Origin: Novosphingobium panipatense
GTDB lineage: Bacteria; Pseudomonadota; Alphaproteobacteria; Sphingomonadales; Sphingomonadaceae
Reading direction: 5' to 3'
NCBI RefSeq assembly: GCF_002149965.1
Contig: NZ_MSQB01000009.1
Location: forward strand, 123,440-187,439
Length of the DNA: 64,000 bases
Shown here: positions 31,542 through 39,634 of the stretch, piece by piece
How the letters are laid out: each line of letters starts with the position of its first letter
How positions within the stretch are numbered: the first letter of the stretch is position 1
Made by a program: the position numbers and the translations under genes
Notes under the pieces: generated by a model
Database searches by the model: none
Told to the model about the DNA's origin: nothing
What the model saw: the letters and a program-made list of their open reading frames with translations, nothing else

Positions 31542-33959
31542 TCATCCTTTCCTGATCGATGCAGACCGACGCTGCTGGTGAAAAAGAGGCAGCCATTTCG
31601 CCGAGTCGTCGCCGACATCAGCGCGAATGGCATCGAGGAGCGTCACGGTTTCCGTGGTGCCCGAGAGCACCGCGAGCTCGTCGGAGAGGCCGCCCAGGTC
31701 CAGTTCCACCACGATCGAGTCATGACCCTGCTTGATGAGGAAGCGGCGAGATTCCGGGTTCAGGTCGTGACGGACGAGCTTGAATTCCGCCTGGGTCAGG
31801 CCCAGCCCGTCGATATAATCCGTTTCACGCCCATAGGGGTTGGGCAGCAGGATCTTGGTCGCGACCTGCTCCATGATACTGTGCGAGATATCCGAGCGCA
31901 GCGCATCGGCCGGGCTCTGCGTGCCGAAAACCAGGAAGGCGTTCTGCTTGCGGTAGGTCTTCAGGCCATCCTGGGCAAAGGCGCGGAAAGCGTCATCACC
32001 CAGCGCCTTCCAGAACTCATCGATGTCGATCACCAGTCGGCGGCCATCCAGAAGGCCGTCGATGCGATGGAACATGTACATCATGATCGGCGTGCGAACT
32101 TCCGGATTGTCGAGGAAGTCAGTCATGTCGAAGCCGAGGAACGGCGCATCGAGCGACAAAGCATCGATCTCGTTGTCGAACACCCAACCCAGCGATCCGC
32201 CTCGCGACCATTTCTCAAGCCGAGCGCCGATGCCTTCCGGATCGCGCTGGCCGAGCAGCTGGCGCAGGGCCAGAATGGATCGGTTCTCCGGCGAGAGCCG
32301 CCCGAGCGACGCCAAGCCTTCGTCGATCATGCGCTCCTGGGTGACGCCCAGCGTGCCGCCGGGCGGTGTCACCAGCTGCCGGATCAGACGACCGAGAAAG
32401 ACGAGGTTGCGCGGTCCATATTCGAGCGCCCGCAGCGGCGCGAAGCCGGTTGGCTCCCCGTTCTTCAGCGTCAGATAGATCCCGCCAGCAGACCGCACGT
32501 AGATCTCGGCGCCGCGATCCTTGTCGATGAAAATCTGCTGCGCGCCCGTTTTCTCGAGCTGCGCCATCAGGAAGTTCTGAACGACCGTTTTGCCCGCGCC
32601 CGAGGGACCGATGATGAGCGTGTGACCGAGATCCCCGACATGGAAGTTGAAATAGTAGGGCGATTGCGCGGCCGTCTTCATCAGCGCGATCGCCGGACCC
32701 CAATGATTTCCGCTCGGCCGGCCTGCGGGGTAGGTATGAAAAGGTGCCAATGCGGCGAAATTCCGCGATGTGATTGCCGCCGGCCGCGCCCGCCACGCGA
32801 AGTTACCGGGAAGCTGGGCCCAGAAGGCTGCTTCGAGCGCCGGCCCTTCCCTCGCTGATACCAGGCCAGCGTCCGCGAGCGCCGCCCGCGCGGCCGACAA
32901 ATTATCGGCGAGCCGCCTCGGGCTCTCGGCAAACACCCCAAGCGAGAAGTGATGTTCGCCCAGCACGAACCGATTGCTCTGAAGATCGTCTGCGGCGTCC
33001 TCGAGATCGAGCGCCTGGCTTGCTGCCGCGTCCTCGGTCGAAGCCATCTGGTTCTGTCGCCGGCGCAGCCTTTCGGCTGCGCGCGCCTTCCCCATGAAGG
33101 TGAAGGACTGCGAGACGACGAACGCGAAATCCTGGCCGAGCAGAGCGTTCATCTGACCGGGACGGGTGAGCGCGGGATATTCCCGGATGCCGAAAATGCC
33201 CAACCAGCGGCTCGCATCATGGGCGCGGATCTCGACCGTCTCGCGTCCGAAGATCACCCGCTCGCCGTAGAGGGCTGATCCAAGATGGCCTCGGACCAGC
33301 GGGACCTTGGCCTTTGCGCCCATCATGACTTGCTCGAGCACTTCGAGCGGCCTGGAGAATAGGAGGCCATTCTGCTCATAAAGAGCGAGCCGCGCGGGGC
33401 TGCACCGCCGAAGCAGCTTTTCGATATCGCGCGCCTTCTCCTCGAAGCGGGCCAACTCGTCGGGGTCGACTTCCTCATCGGCCGCCCTGGCCTTGGCGAT
33501 GCGCTTGAGGAGAAGCCCGGTCCGATCGGCCGAGCCGACCGCCGGCCGCATGATCAGCGTCAGATAATGCTCGTTGACGAACATGCGCTTGGCAGTCACC
33601 CGCGCGCGATATTTTTCGTCCAGATCGGCCGCGAAGTCCGAGCGGAATTGGCCTTCGGGATAGTCATCGACCGGGCGGCGAACGATGTGCGTCCAGAGCG
33701 CGAGCCGATCGTCGGCAATGTTGCGCCAGGTGCCGTTGAGCTTCTCGTGCCAGTCATTGAGGTGGATCGGATCCGCGGTCTCGAACGCAAGCCCTTCAAG
33801 GCGGAACATCATCATGAGGTCGCCGCTATCGAGCGCGATCACCTCCGATGTCACGTGGCGCACGTAGGGCAGATAGCGACCCGGCTCGGCCTCTTGCCGC
33901 AATATGCGCCACGGCGTCTTGCGCGGCGGAAGCTGGGCAGCCGCGCTAGCCACGCGCAA
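31542..33959 (-). CDS. virB4: VirB4/TrbE-family secretion ATPase
   Basis: 805-residue ATPase that drives pilus assembly and substrate transfer. The N-terminal CagE/TrbE/VirB domain occupies about 175-400; Walker A GPSGAGKT is at 451-458, Walker B near VIDIDEFWKAL (about 645), with GTQSPADAL just after. The length is typical. It overlaps virB3 by 14 nt. Confidence 0.95.
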   Translation of the reverse strand: MRVASAAAQLPPRKTPWRILRQEAEPGRYLPYVRHVTSEVIALDSGDLMMMFRLEGLAFETADPIHLNDWHEKLNGTWRNIADDRLALWTHIVRRPVDDYPEGQFRSDFAADLDEKYRARVTAKRMFVNEHYLTLIMRPAVGSADRTGLLLKRIAKARAADEEVDPDELARFEEKARDIEKLLRRCSPARLALYEQNGLLFSRPLEVLEQVMMGAKAKVPLVRGHLGSALYGERVIFGRETVEIRAHDASRWLGIFGIREYPALTRPGQMNALLGQDFAFVVSQSFTFMGKARAAERLRRRQNQMASTEDAAASQALDLEDAADDLQSNRFVLGEHHFSLGVFAESPRRLADNLSAARAALADAGLVSAREGPALEAAFWAQLPGNFAWRARPAAITSRNFAALAPFHTYPAGRPSGNHWGPAIALMKTAAQSPYYFNFHVGDLGHTLIIGPSGAGKTVVQNFLMAQLEKTGAQQIFIDKDRGAEIYVRSAGGIYLTLKNGEPTGFAPLRALEYGPRNLVFLGRLIRQLVTPPGGTLGVTQERMIDEGLASLGRLSPENRSILALRQLLGQRDPEGIGARLEKWSRGGSLGWVFDNEIDALSLDAPFLGFDMTDFLDNPEVRTPIMMYMFHRIDGLLDGRRLVIDIDEFWKALGDDAFRAFAQDGLKTYRKQNAFLVFGTQSPADALRSDISHSIMEQVATKILLPNPYGRETDYIDGLGLTQAEFKLVRHDLNPESRRFLIKQGHDSIVVELDLGGLSDELAVLSGTTETVTLLDAIRADVGDDSAKWLPLFHQQRRSASIRKG

Positions 33960-34296
33960 AGCCCTTGCGTTTCAGCCCGGCAACCGGGAGCGGCGAATAG
34001 GAACTGCCGCCCCACCAGGCGCGGTTCCGGCTGCGCGCCTTGGTCATGGTCCACAGCCACAGCAGCCGGAAGGCATTGGCATCGTGCCGCACGATGAGCC
34101 GCGCCACGGCAAGACAGGCGCCTCCGATGGCGCCGGCATAGAGCGGGTTGCCGCTGACGATCAAAGTGAGACAGGCGGCAAGCGCGATCGGCAACGAGGC
34201 TTCGAGCGGCACGCCGAGCCACATCGTCGGCCGCGTGACCGCCAGGAACAGCGTCTCCTCGCGCAGCCGCTCGTCCAGGGCGGCGCTCTCCTTCAC
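33946..34296 (-). CDS. virB3: VirB3 inner-membrane protein
   Basis: 116-residue protein starting at a GTG that overlaps the virB2 stop (GTGA). The LAVTRPTMWLGVPLEA segment and two TMs (about 32-48 and 52-72) are typical of VirB3; a C-terminal basic stretch follows. It works with VirB4 in pilus assembly. The start is inferred from the overlap and family length. Confidence 0.85.
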   Translation of the reverse strand: MKESAALDERLREETLFLAVTRPTMWLGVPLEASLPIALAACLTLIVSGNPLYAGAIGGACLAVARLIVRHDANAFRLLWLWTMTKARSRNRAWWGGSSYSPLPVAGLKRKGFARG

Positions 34297-34631
34297 GCAC
34301 CACCTGTGATGGTGTCGACGATCCACTGCGCACTGAAGACGATGAAGATGCCAACGATGACCGTCACCAGAAGGCCGAGGCTGGCGCGCCCGGTGAAAAA
34401 CATGAACCCAACGATCACGACCGCGATCACCGCGATGGTCTTGGCGAAGGTCCCGGTGAGCCAGGTCTTGATGTTCTCCGCCATGGACGTGATGCCGTCG
34501 GCACCTTGCGCGTGTGCAGGATCGCTCAGCAGCATCGAGACAAGCAGCGCCAATGCCATCACGCCGATGACGCGCAGCAGAAGTCGCGCCCATTGGGGCC
34601 GTCCGCCCGGGTGGGCGGTGATTGCTGTCAT
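34293..34631 (-). CDS. virB2: VirB2-like major pilin
   Basis: 112-residue prepilin. A long signal with a hydrophobic segment ends in DPAHAQG (cleavage after AHA), leaving a mature part of about 70 residues with two TM helices (KTIAVIAVVIVGFMFFTG; GLLVTVIVGIFIVFSAQWIV). This matches VirB2 pilins. ATG 34631 has an AAAGGA site and overlaps virB1. Confidence 0.9.
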   Translation of the reverse strand: MTAITAHPGGRPQWARLLLRVIGVMALALLVSMLLSDPAHAQGADGITSMAENIKTWLTGTFAKTIAVIAVVIVGFMFFTGRASLGLLVTVIVGIFIVFSAQWIVDTITGGA

Positions 34632-35293
34632 GGATGCTGTCCTTTCTGAGATGCGGCCCCGTCGCCGAACACCATGAGCGAGGCCTGGCTCGCCCTCGCC
34701 GCTGTATTCCACCCAGCTGCGGCCGGTGGCGAAACAGGGGTGTCGGGTGGCGGAGCGAAGGTGGGCAGAGATTGAGGAATCGCTGGTGCGGCAGCCACCG
34801 GCGCCGTGCCACGGATCAGCGGAATGACGGCCGACGCGCTGGCATAGACCCTGGCGACATAGCCATTGCGAAAGCCGCGCTGCCGGTCGCCGGTATTGTA
34901 CATCGACAGGGCGGTCGCGATCGCATGATCCCGGCTCGGGGCAAGGCGCGCGACCGCCTGGTAGTTGGTCGCGAGGACACGCGCGGCGGCGGCCAGATTG
35001 GAGCAGGGTTCGAACGCATTTTCGACCGAAAGCCCCAGCCAGCCGAGATTGGCGCTGTTAATCTGTCCCAGGCCGAGATCGATGTTGTAGCCTCGACCAA
35101 TCAGGCTGCGCGCCGCAGCGATTGCCTGCGCCTTGGTCGCGGGCTTTGGCGCGCGCACGCCGGGACTATTGACCCCGATTGCGAGACTGTTGAACCGGCT
35201 CTCCGTGTGGACGATCGAAATGAGCGTCTCAGGCGCCACCGTCGGTGCGCAAGCTCCTGCAAGCGAAAGAAGGGTGGCGACATCGAGGATCAT
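34628..35293 (-). CDS. virB1: VirB1-like lytic transglycosylase
   Basis: 221-residue peptidoglycan hydrolase that opens the cell wall for the T4SS. The catalytic Glu is in VHTESRFN (about residue 30), followed by SLIGRGYNIDLGLGQIN and a LNxxR-like SMYNTGD motif (about 115-122), all hallmarks of the SLT fold. It has a short hydrophobic leader and a Pro/Ala-rich C-terminal tail. Confidence 0.92.
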   Translation of the reverse strand: MILDVATLLSLAGACAPTVAPETLISIVHTESRFNSLAIGVNSPGVRAPKPATKAQAIAAARSLIGRGYNIDLGLGQINSANLGWLGLSVENAFEPCSNLAAAARVLATNYQAVARLAPSRDHAIATALSMYNTGDRQRGFRNGYVARVYASASAVIPLIRGTAPVAAAPAIPQSLPTFAPPPDTPVSPPAAAGWNTAARASQASLMVFGDGAASQKGQHP

Positions 35294-35628
35294 CGGCGGC
35301 CGCCGTCCAAACGCTCGATGCCGGCCAGCGAGAAGGTCTGGCTGCGGCCGTCGTTGAACGTGATGACCACCCGGCGGCGAGTTGTGGAATCGCGATCATA
35401 GACCTTCGTGCGGGCGACGCCGCCGCTACAGCCGGGAAAGGCGCCGCCGGTGGCCAAGCGTTGCCATAGCTTGGTCATCGGCGACACGCATTGCGCGTAT
35501 TGGGTCGCGCCACCGGGATTGGAAAGACACAGGAGAACCTGGCAGCCCAGGTCATTCGCCGCTGCCGGTGCGCTTGGAAGGGCTGTGGCGAGGGCGAGCA
35601 TCGCCATGCCGAATATTGCACGTTGCAT
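35290..35628 (-). CDS. TrbM/KikA/MpfK-like conjugal transfer protein
   Basis: 112-residue secreted protein. A signal peptide ends in APAAAND. The mature N-terminus GCQVLLCLSNPGG, then QYAQCVSPMTKLW and FPGC, shows the conserved cysteine pattern of this family, which is found at the head of VirB operons. Its exact role in mating-pair formation is not known. Overlaps virB1 by 4 nt. Confidence 0.7.
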   Translation of the reverse strand: MQRAIFGMAMLALATALPSAPAAANDLGCQVLLCLSNPGGATQYAQCVSPMTKLWQRLATGGAFPGCSGGVARTKVYDRDSTTRRRVVITFNDGRSQTFSLAGIERLDGGRR

Positions 35629-35691
35629 CGGGTCTTCCCCCGCGAGAGACAGCTCCCGCGTCGGGAAATGCCGTCAGCTATCCGTTGGATT

Positions 35692-36624
35692 TCACCTCTC
35701 TTTTGTTCCGACCGCGCTCGATTTCGGCAATCCCCCTAGCCGGGGGGGGAGTTGATCGGTTTGCTGCCGCAGGAATTCGGACAGAGCGCCTTCCTGGTCG
35801 GGCCGGAGAGCATCGATTGCGGCGAGATGGTCTGGCGGATCGCCGCCGAGCAGGATGGACGGGCACTGCCCGTCATAATTGCCGAGATTGGGGCGGTGCT
35901 GCTGGTAGCCGACCAGCGCGGCAAGCTCGGGATAGAATGCGCTGGCCACCTCGGGCGGATAGGTCAGCCACTGGTTCTCATAGGGCTTCAGCCAGCCGAG
36001 GCAGTAGCTGACGATGATGCCTCGGCGCACCGCGTTTGAACGATTCGCGCCGGCGCCATGGAGGGTCGATCCCAGGAATATGATCGCCGATCCCGGATCC
36101 GCTTCGATGGCGACCGGCTCCGCGCCGTCGTCGCCCTGCCCGCCATTGTGGCTCCCCGGCCAGACCAGCGTCGCCCCATTTTCGGCCTTGAACGGCGAAA
36201 TCGGCCACATGACGTTGACGAGATATTCGAGCTCGCCGGTCGGACCGCGCCACATGTCCTGATCCCGGTGCGGAAATTGCGCTGGCGCCCCCGGGTGCAG
36301 CTCGAGCGCTTGCGTGAGGTTGAGCTGGACCGTGTCGCACCAGGGCTCGAGGATAGCGTGGACGAGGCGCATGACGGCAGGGTTTTGGACAAGACTTTCA
36401 ACCGTCGGCGCGCGCTTCAGCAGGCCACCGAAGCGTTTTGTCCGAGGGCCGTAGAATCCGCCCTGGCAGAAAGGCGTGGCGGCAAAACGCGGATGGAGGG
36501 ATCGATTGATCTCCTCGATGCGTGACCGAGACTCGACATCCCGCAGGATGCAGAAGCCGTGCTGCCGCAGATTTTCGTCGGCTTTGGTCGCGGCGGAGAC
36601 GCCGCGCCGTGCGATCGTGGCCAT
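35692..36624 (-). CDS. phyH: Phytanoyl-CoA dioxygenase-family (PhyH) enzyme
   Basis: 310-residue Fe(II)/2-oxoglutarate oxygenase. The metal triad is visible: His119-x-Asp121 in FPHRDQDMW and distal His189 in STLHGAG, with Arg200 or Arg201 positioned for 2-oxoglutarate. The start is ATG 36624, 11 nt after luxI ends, so it is co-transcribed with luxI and precedes the virB genes. The substrate is unknown; an acyl chain such as that of the AHL signal is an attractive idea (inference). My recollection is that luxI-phyH neighbours have been noted in Sphingomonadaceae. I cannot verify that here. Confidence 0.85.
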   Translation of the reverse strand: MATIARRGVSAATKADENLRQHGFCILRDVESRSRIEEINRSLHPRFAATPFCQGGFYGPRTKRFGGLLKRAPTVESLVQNPAVMRLVHAILEPWCDTVQLNLTQALELHPGAPAQFPHRDQDMWRGPTGELEYLVNVMWPISPFKAENGATLVWPGSHNGGQGDDGAEPVAIEADPGSAIIFLGSTLHGAGANRSNAVRRGIIVSYCLGWLKPYENQWLTYPPEVASAFYPELAALVGYQQHRPNLGNYDGQCPSILLGGDPPDHLAAIDALRPDQEGALSEFLRQQTDQLPPRLGGLPKSSAVGTKER

Positions 36625-36635
36625 GATCGCCCTCC

Positions 36636-37247
36636 TCATGCTGCGGCGGGAAGATCGGCAAGGCCGATGGGGCGGAAAATGCCGCTCGCGCGCAGCTGCT
36701 CGCGCGTTCGGTCGTCCACATCGATTTGCAAGGCGACGAGACTTCGCCCTTGCTCGGACGTGGGAAGACCCAATGGTCGGCAAGTCCAGCCGAAACCCAG
36801 GATCTGCTGGAACCACGGCCACTCGGCGACCCCGGTGAAGCTGTGGATCTGGTTGGCGAGGGCATATTCGACGAGCGCGGTGACCAGCTGATTGCGCAGC
36901 TCGAGACGCTCCCGGGCGCGCAATTTTCGCGCAAGGCAAAAGCGGGTGATTTCCAGGATAGCACTGCCGCGCGGCGGCGCTTCCTCGCAAAGATCCGGGA
37001 AGATCGTGCCGAGAATATGCTCGTGCGTGGTCGGCAGAAGCCGTGCGGAGGCCCGGTGTTCCCCGTCGTCCCCGGTAACAACGATGTAGACGGCGCGATC
37101 ATTGTCGAACTGATCGATCTCGTAGCGACCGGCGATGACCGGAACGTCCCAGCGAAGAAGATCGACGAAGACCCGCTTGCGCTCCTCGAACATGGAGCGA
37201 AACAGGCGGTGTTCCATGGCTTGCGAAAAGCCGGTCCCGATGTGCAT
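36636..37247 (-). CDS. luxI: LuxI-family acyl-homoserine-lactone synthase
   Basis: 203-residue AHL synthase. Conserved family residues are visible: an Arg and Phe in FEERKRVFVDLL, Trp33, EIDQFD (about 43-48), the SARLLPT strand (Arg about 69) and EITRF (Glu/Arg about 96-100). It makes the diffusible signal from SAM and acyl-ACP or acyl-CoA. The AAAGGAGG ribosome-binding site is strong. It lies directly downstream of two luxR genes in the same direction and upstream of phyH and the whole virB operon, suggesting cell-density control of conjugation. Confidence 0.92.
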   Translation of the reverse strand: MHIGTGFSQAMEHRLFRSMFEERKRVFVDLLRWDVPVIAGRYEIDQFDNDRAVYIVVTGDDGEHRASARLLPTTHEHILGTIFPDLCEEAPPRGSAILEITRFCLARKLRARERLELRNQLVTALVEYALANQIHSFTGVAEWPWFQQILGFGWTCRPLGLPTSEQGRSLVALQIDVDDRTREQLRASGIFRPIGLADLPAAA

Positions 37248-37303
37248 GACAGCCTCCTTTTGGTGAGGCCTGTCAGTCGATCAGAGGCGGCTTTTTTGCG
37301 TTA

Positions 37304-37319
37304 TCCCCAGTTCTGGGGA
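37304..37319 (-). promoter_or_regulatory. Candidate lux/tra box TCCCCAG-TT-CTGGGGA
   Basis: Perfect 7-bp inverted repeat with a 2-nt centre, 57-72 nt upstream of the luxI start and just beyond the luxR1 stop. Position and symmetry suit a LuxR-type activator site for luxI-phyH-virB. The sequence differs from the Vibrio and Agrobacterium consensus, so the identity is inferred. Confidence 0.5.
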
Positions 37320-37321
37320 GA

Positions 37322-38068
37322 TCATCGGCCGAACACATCGGCAAAGCTGATTTGCCCTTCGAACAAGGCGCGAATGGCGAGGAGGGTGCGCTTGGTGACG
37401 CCATAGCGGTCGCGCGCATCCTTCACATGCTGGATCACCGTTTCCTGGCCGATGCCGAGGATCTGGCTGATCTCCCAATCGGTCTTGCCCCGCGCGACCA
37501 GCGCCACGCATTCGGCCTGCCTTTCGGTCAGGCTCGGGCATTCGGATTGCGGCGCGTGGATCCGGGAAATCTTGCGTGCCGCTTCGAACGCGAAGCTGCC
37601 GACGAGCTGCACGAACGGCAGCTGCCGATGGTCGAGCATCTCGCCCGCCGCCATCGCGAAGGAACAGGATCCATTGAGCTCGCCAGGAATATGGGCCGGA
37701 ACGGTGAAGCCGTCGCCCAGCCCGGCCTCGTAGGCTTCTGCCAGGATCGAGCGATCGGCGGCCGTCAGAGAGATGATCGACTGAACCGCCGACCAGGCAA
37801 AGCCCACATTGGTGCGATGGCTGGCGCGGTGGATCGGGTCGCTCGCATAGAGGCGTCTCGCCTGGAAGCGCTCCACCCAGTCTTGCGGATAGTCGACGAT
37901 GTGGACCGAGCGAACCGCAGGCTTCAGGTCGACATGATGGACCAGGGCATAGTGCCGAAAGCCCATGGCCTTCGTGATTTCGGCCATCAGGTCAGACAAG
38001 GCCGTAGCGTCCTTGATCGCGCCAGCGACAGCGCAGAAATCCTGAACTTGCCCAAGCCCGATCATCAT
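37322..38068 (-). CDS. LuxR-family AHL-responsive regulator (proximal)
   Basis: 248-residue regulator. The N-terminal autoinducer-binding domain is about 10-165 (FRHYALVHHVDL, YPQDWVERF, DPIHRASH and GFAWSAV are recognisable ligand-pocket segments). The C-terminal LuxR HTH is about 178-235 (LTERQAECVALVARGKTDWEISQILGI). Start ATG 38068 or 38065. It is 14 nt downstream of the second luxR, an unusual tandem. The two share layout but are diverged, so they may sense the same signal with different roles (activator and anti-activator), inference. Confidence 0.88.
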   Translation of the reverse strand: MMIGLGQVQDFCAVAGAIKDATALSDLMAEITKAMGFRHYALVHHVDLKPAVRSVHIVDYPQDWVERFQARRLYASDPIHRASHRTNVGFAWSAVQSIISLTAADRSILAEAYEAGLGDGFTVPAHIPGELNGSCSFAMAAGEMLDHRQLPFVQLVGSFAFEAARKISRIHAPQSECPSLTERQAECVALVARGKTDWEISQILGIGQETVIQHVKDARDRYGVTKRTLLAIRALFEGQISFADVFGR

Positions 38069-38081
38069 ATGGCCGGCGAGA

Positions 38082-38843
38082 TCAGAGCAGCGCTTCCATG
38101 TTGAGATGACCATCGCGAACCGCGCGCAGCACCAGCTGCGTGCGTCGTCGCACGCCATAACGCCTGCGGGCCGATTCAACATATTCGTGCACGGTATCGC
38201 GGCTGAGGCCGAGGATCTGGCCGATCTCCCAGTCGCTTTTGCCTTGCGCGACGAGCGCGATGCATTCGACCTGGCGAGGACTGAGAGGGACGCAGGCCAA
38301 TGGCCCTGCCCTTTCGCCAAGCAGCTCGCGCGCCCGATCATAAGCGACCGAGCCGAGCAGACGGGCGGTCAGAACCTCTTCTGCACTCAGCGGCTCGTCG
38401 CGTGATCGGGCCGCAGTGAAGATCGCCTCGGGCTCGCCCGGGGTCCGGATCGGCAAACTGTAGCCCGATGCAAGGTCATGATCCCGGGCGCGGTCAAGGA
38501 TGCCTCGCTGGCGCGGCGTGAGCTCCAGCACGTCGCCGACACGGTCCCAGGCCAGTCCAGAGGGCGTACGTGCGCAGGCCGCATGGATGGGATCTTCGAG
38601 ATAATGGCGCTCTTCGAGCACTTCCTCGAGCCAGGCCGACGGATAGGTTGTGAGGAACAGGCTTTGCTCGTCGCCGCGCCGAAGGTCGATATTGTGAAGC
38701 AGCGTGAACCAGCGGAAGCCAAGATCGCGCACGGCGGCATCGATCGTGCCATGCAGATCGCCAAGGGTTTCAGCACGCTGACAGTCCGTCGCAAAGCGCG
38801 TGAGATCATCAAGGCGGCCGCAGTCTTTTATCCTGTTCGCCAT
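38082..38843 (-). CDS. LuxR-family AHL-responsive regulator (distal)
   Basis: 253-residue regulator, first gene of the quorum-sensing and transfer array. Autoinducer domain at about 12-170 (FRWFTLLHNIDL, YPSAWLEEVLEE, DPIHAACARTPSGLAW) and LuxR HTH at about 183-240 (LSPRQVECIALVAQGKSDWEIGQILGL). ATG 38843 is chosen by homology to the tandem paralogue; an upstream Met is possible. Upstream lies a perfect 12-bp inverted repeat (38960-38993) that may control it or the divergent gene. Confidence 0.87.
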   Translation of the reverse strand: MANRIKDCGRLDDLTRFATDCQRAETLGDLHGTIDAAVRDLGFRWFTLLHNIDLRRGDEQSLFLTTYPSAWLEEVLEERHYLEDPIHAACARTPSGLAWDRVGDVLELTPRQRGILDRARDHDLASGYSLPIRTPGEPEAIFTAARSRDEPLSAEEVLTARLLGSVAYDRARELLGERAGPLACVPLSPRQVECIALVAQGKSDWEIGQILGLSRDTVHEYVESARRRYGVRRRTQLVLRAVRDGHLNMEALL

Positions 38844-38959
38844 AGGCGACGGAAGCTCGTTCGCGAGGAGACGGCTCGTCCACACCTAAGCGGCGAGCGC
38901 CATGATTATCAGGATGAGTTGAGAACGATTCGCAACAATCTACGATTAGAATGGATCGC

Positions 38960-38993
38960 CTATGACACTTTATCCGCCGGCAAAGTGTCATAG
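38960..38993. promoter_or_regulatory. Long perfect inverted repeat (12-bp arms, 10-nt spacer)
   Basis: CTATGACACTTT / AAAGTGTCATAG with spacer ATCCGCCGGC, in the divergent gap between the distal luxR and the gene at 39065. Arms and spacing are far beyond chance and fit a dimeric regulator operator. There is no T-run, so a terminator is unlikely. Confidence 0.7.
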
Positions 38994-39064
38994 CTGACAA
39001 CCCGTCTGTGGCCGCCGATTTGGGATTCACATTGATCCTGCTTTGTGCTTGATTCCATCATGTT

Positions 39065-39634
39065 ATGTTTCATGCAGGCAAGCCTCTTGAACCCTCCATT
39101 GGCTGTGATGTCGCGGCCGTGCTCGAGACGCTGGCGACCGTATCGAGCCGGCCCCGTTATGCCTTCATGCTGCTCAACCTGATCGCCCAGGTGGCGGGGC
39201 CAGATGGAAGCGCCGGTCCCTGGGTCAGGCGGAACGATGGGCTCGTTTCCCTGCGCGATTGGCTATGCGACGCATTGACCCCGATGGCCCAGCGTGGTCC
39301 GCGCAGCATTACGCTGGCCGAGCGGGTCGAGAGCGACCTCGCTAGAAACGGACTGCTCCCCGGCGATCCGGAGAAAAGGCGCGGCGTGATCGCGGAGGAA
39401 ATGCGGGCACGCATTCGCACAGCCGGCAAGAGTAATCTCAGTCGCGCCGTTTCCGAACTGGTGAATGCAGGCCTGCTCCGCCGACATTATCAGGGCTATC
39501 GCGTCGACCATCGGAACCGTGGCGGCCAGCGCCACGCCGTCTATACCTTGATCGGCGATGCTCTGCGTCTAGTGCCGGGCATCAGCTCCACACCGAATCT
39601 GCCCGTGCAAGGCGAACTTGCCCTCCCAAGATGA
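39065..39634 (+). CDS. Putative winged-helix DNA-binding protein
   Basis: 189-residue protein without a firm family. Residues about 90-160 look like a winged helix: a LAERVESDLARN helix, SNLSRAVSELVNAGLLRRHYQGYRV (recognition helix then wing) and a C-terminal strand VYTLIGD. It is divergent from the luxR genes, 70 nt from the long inverted repeat, so it may bind that site. It could be a transfer or copy-number regulator (inference). The 3' end overlaps the convergent methyltransferase gene by 66 nt, because that gene runs past its natural end. Confidence 0.6.
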   Translation: MFHAGKPLEPSIGCDVAAVLETLATVSSRPRYAFMLLNLIAQVAGPDGSAGPWVRRNDGLVSLRDWLCDALTPMAQRGPRSITLAERVESDLARNGLLPGDPEKRRGVIAEEMRARIRTAGKSNLSRAVSELVNAGLLRRHYQGYRVDHRNRGGQRHAVYTLIGDALRLVPGISSTPNLPVQGELALPR

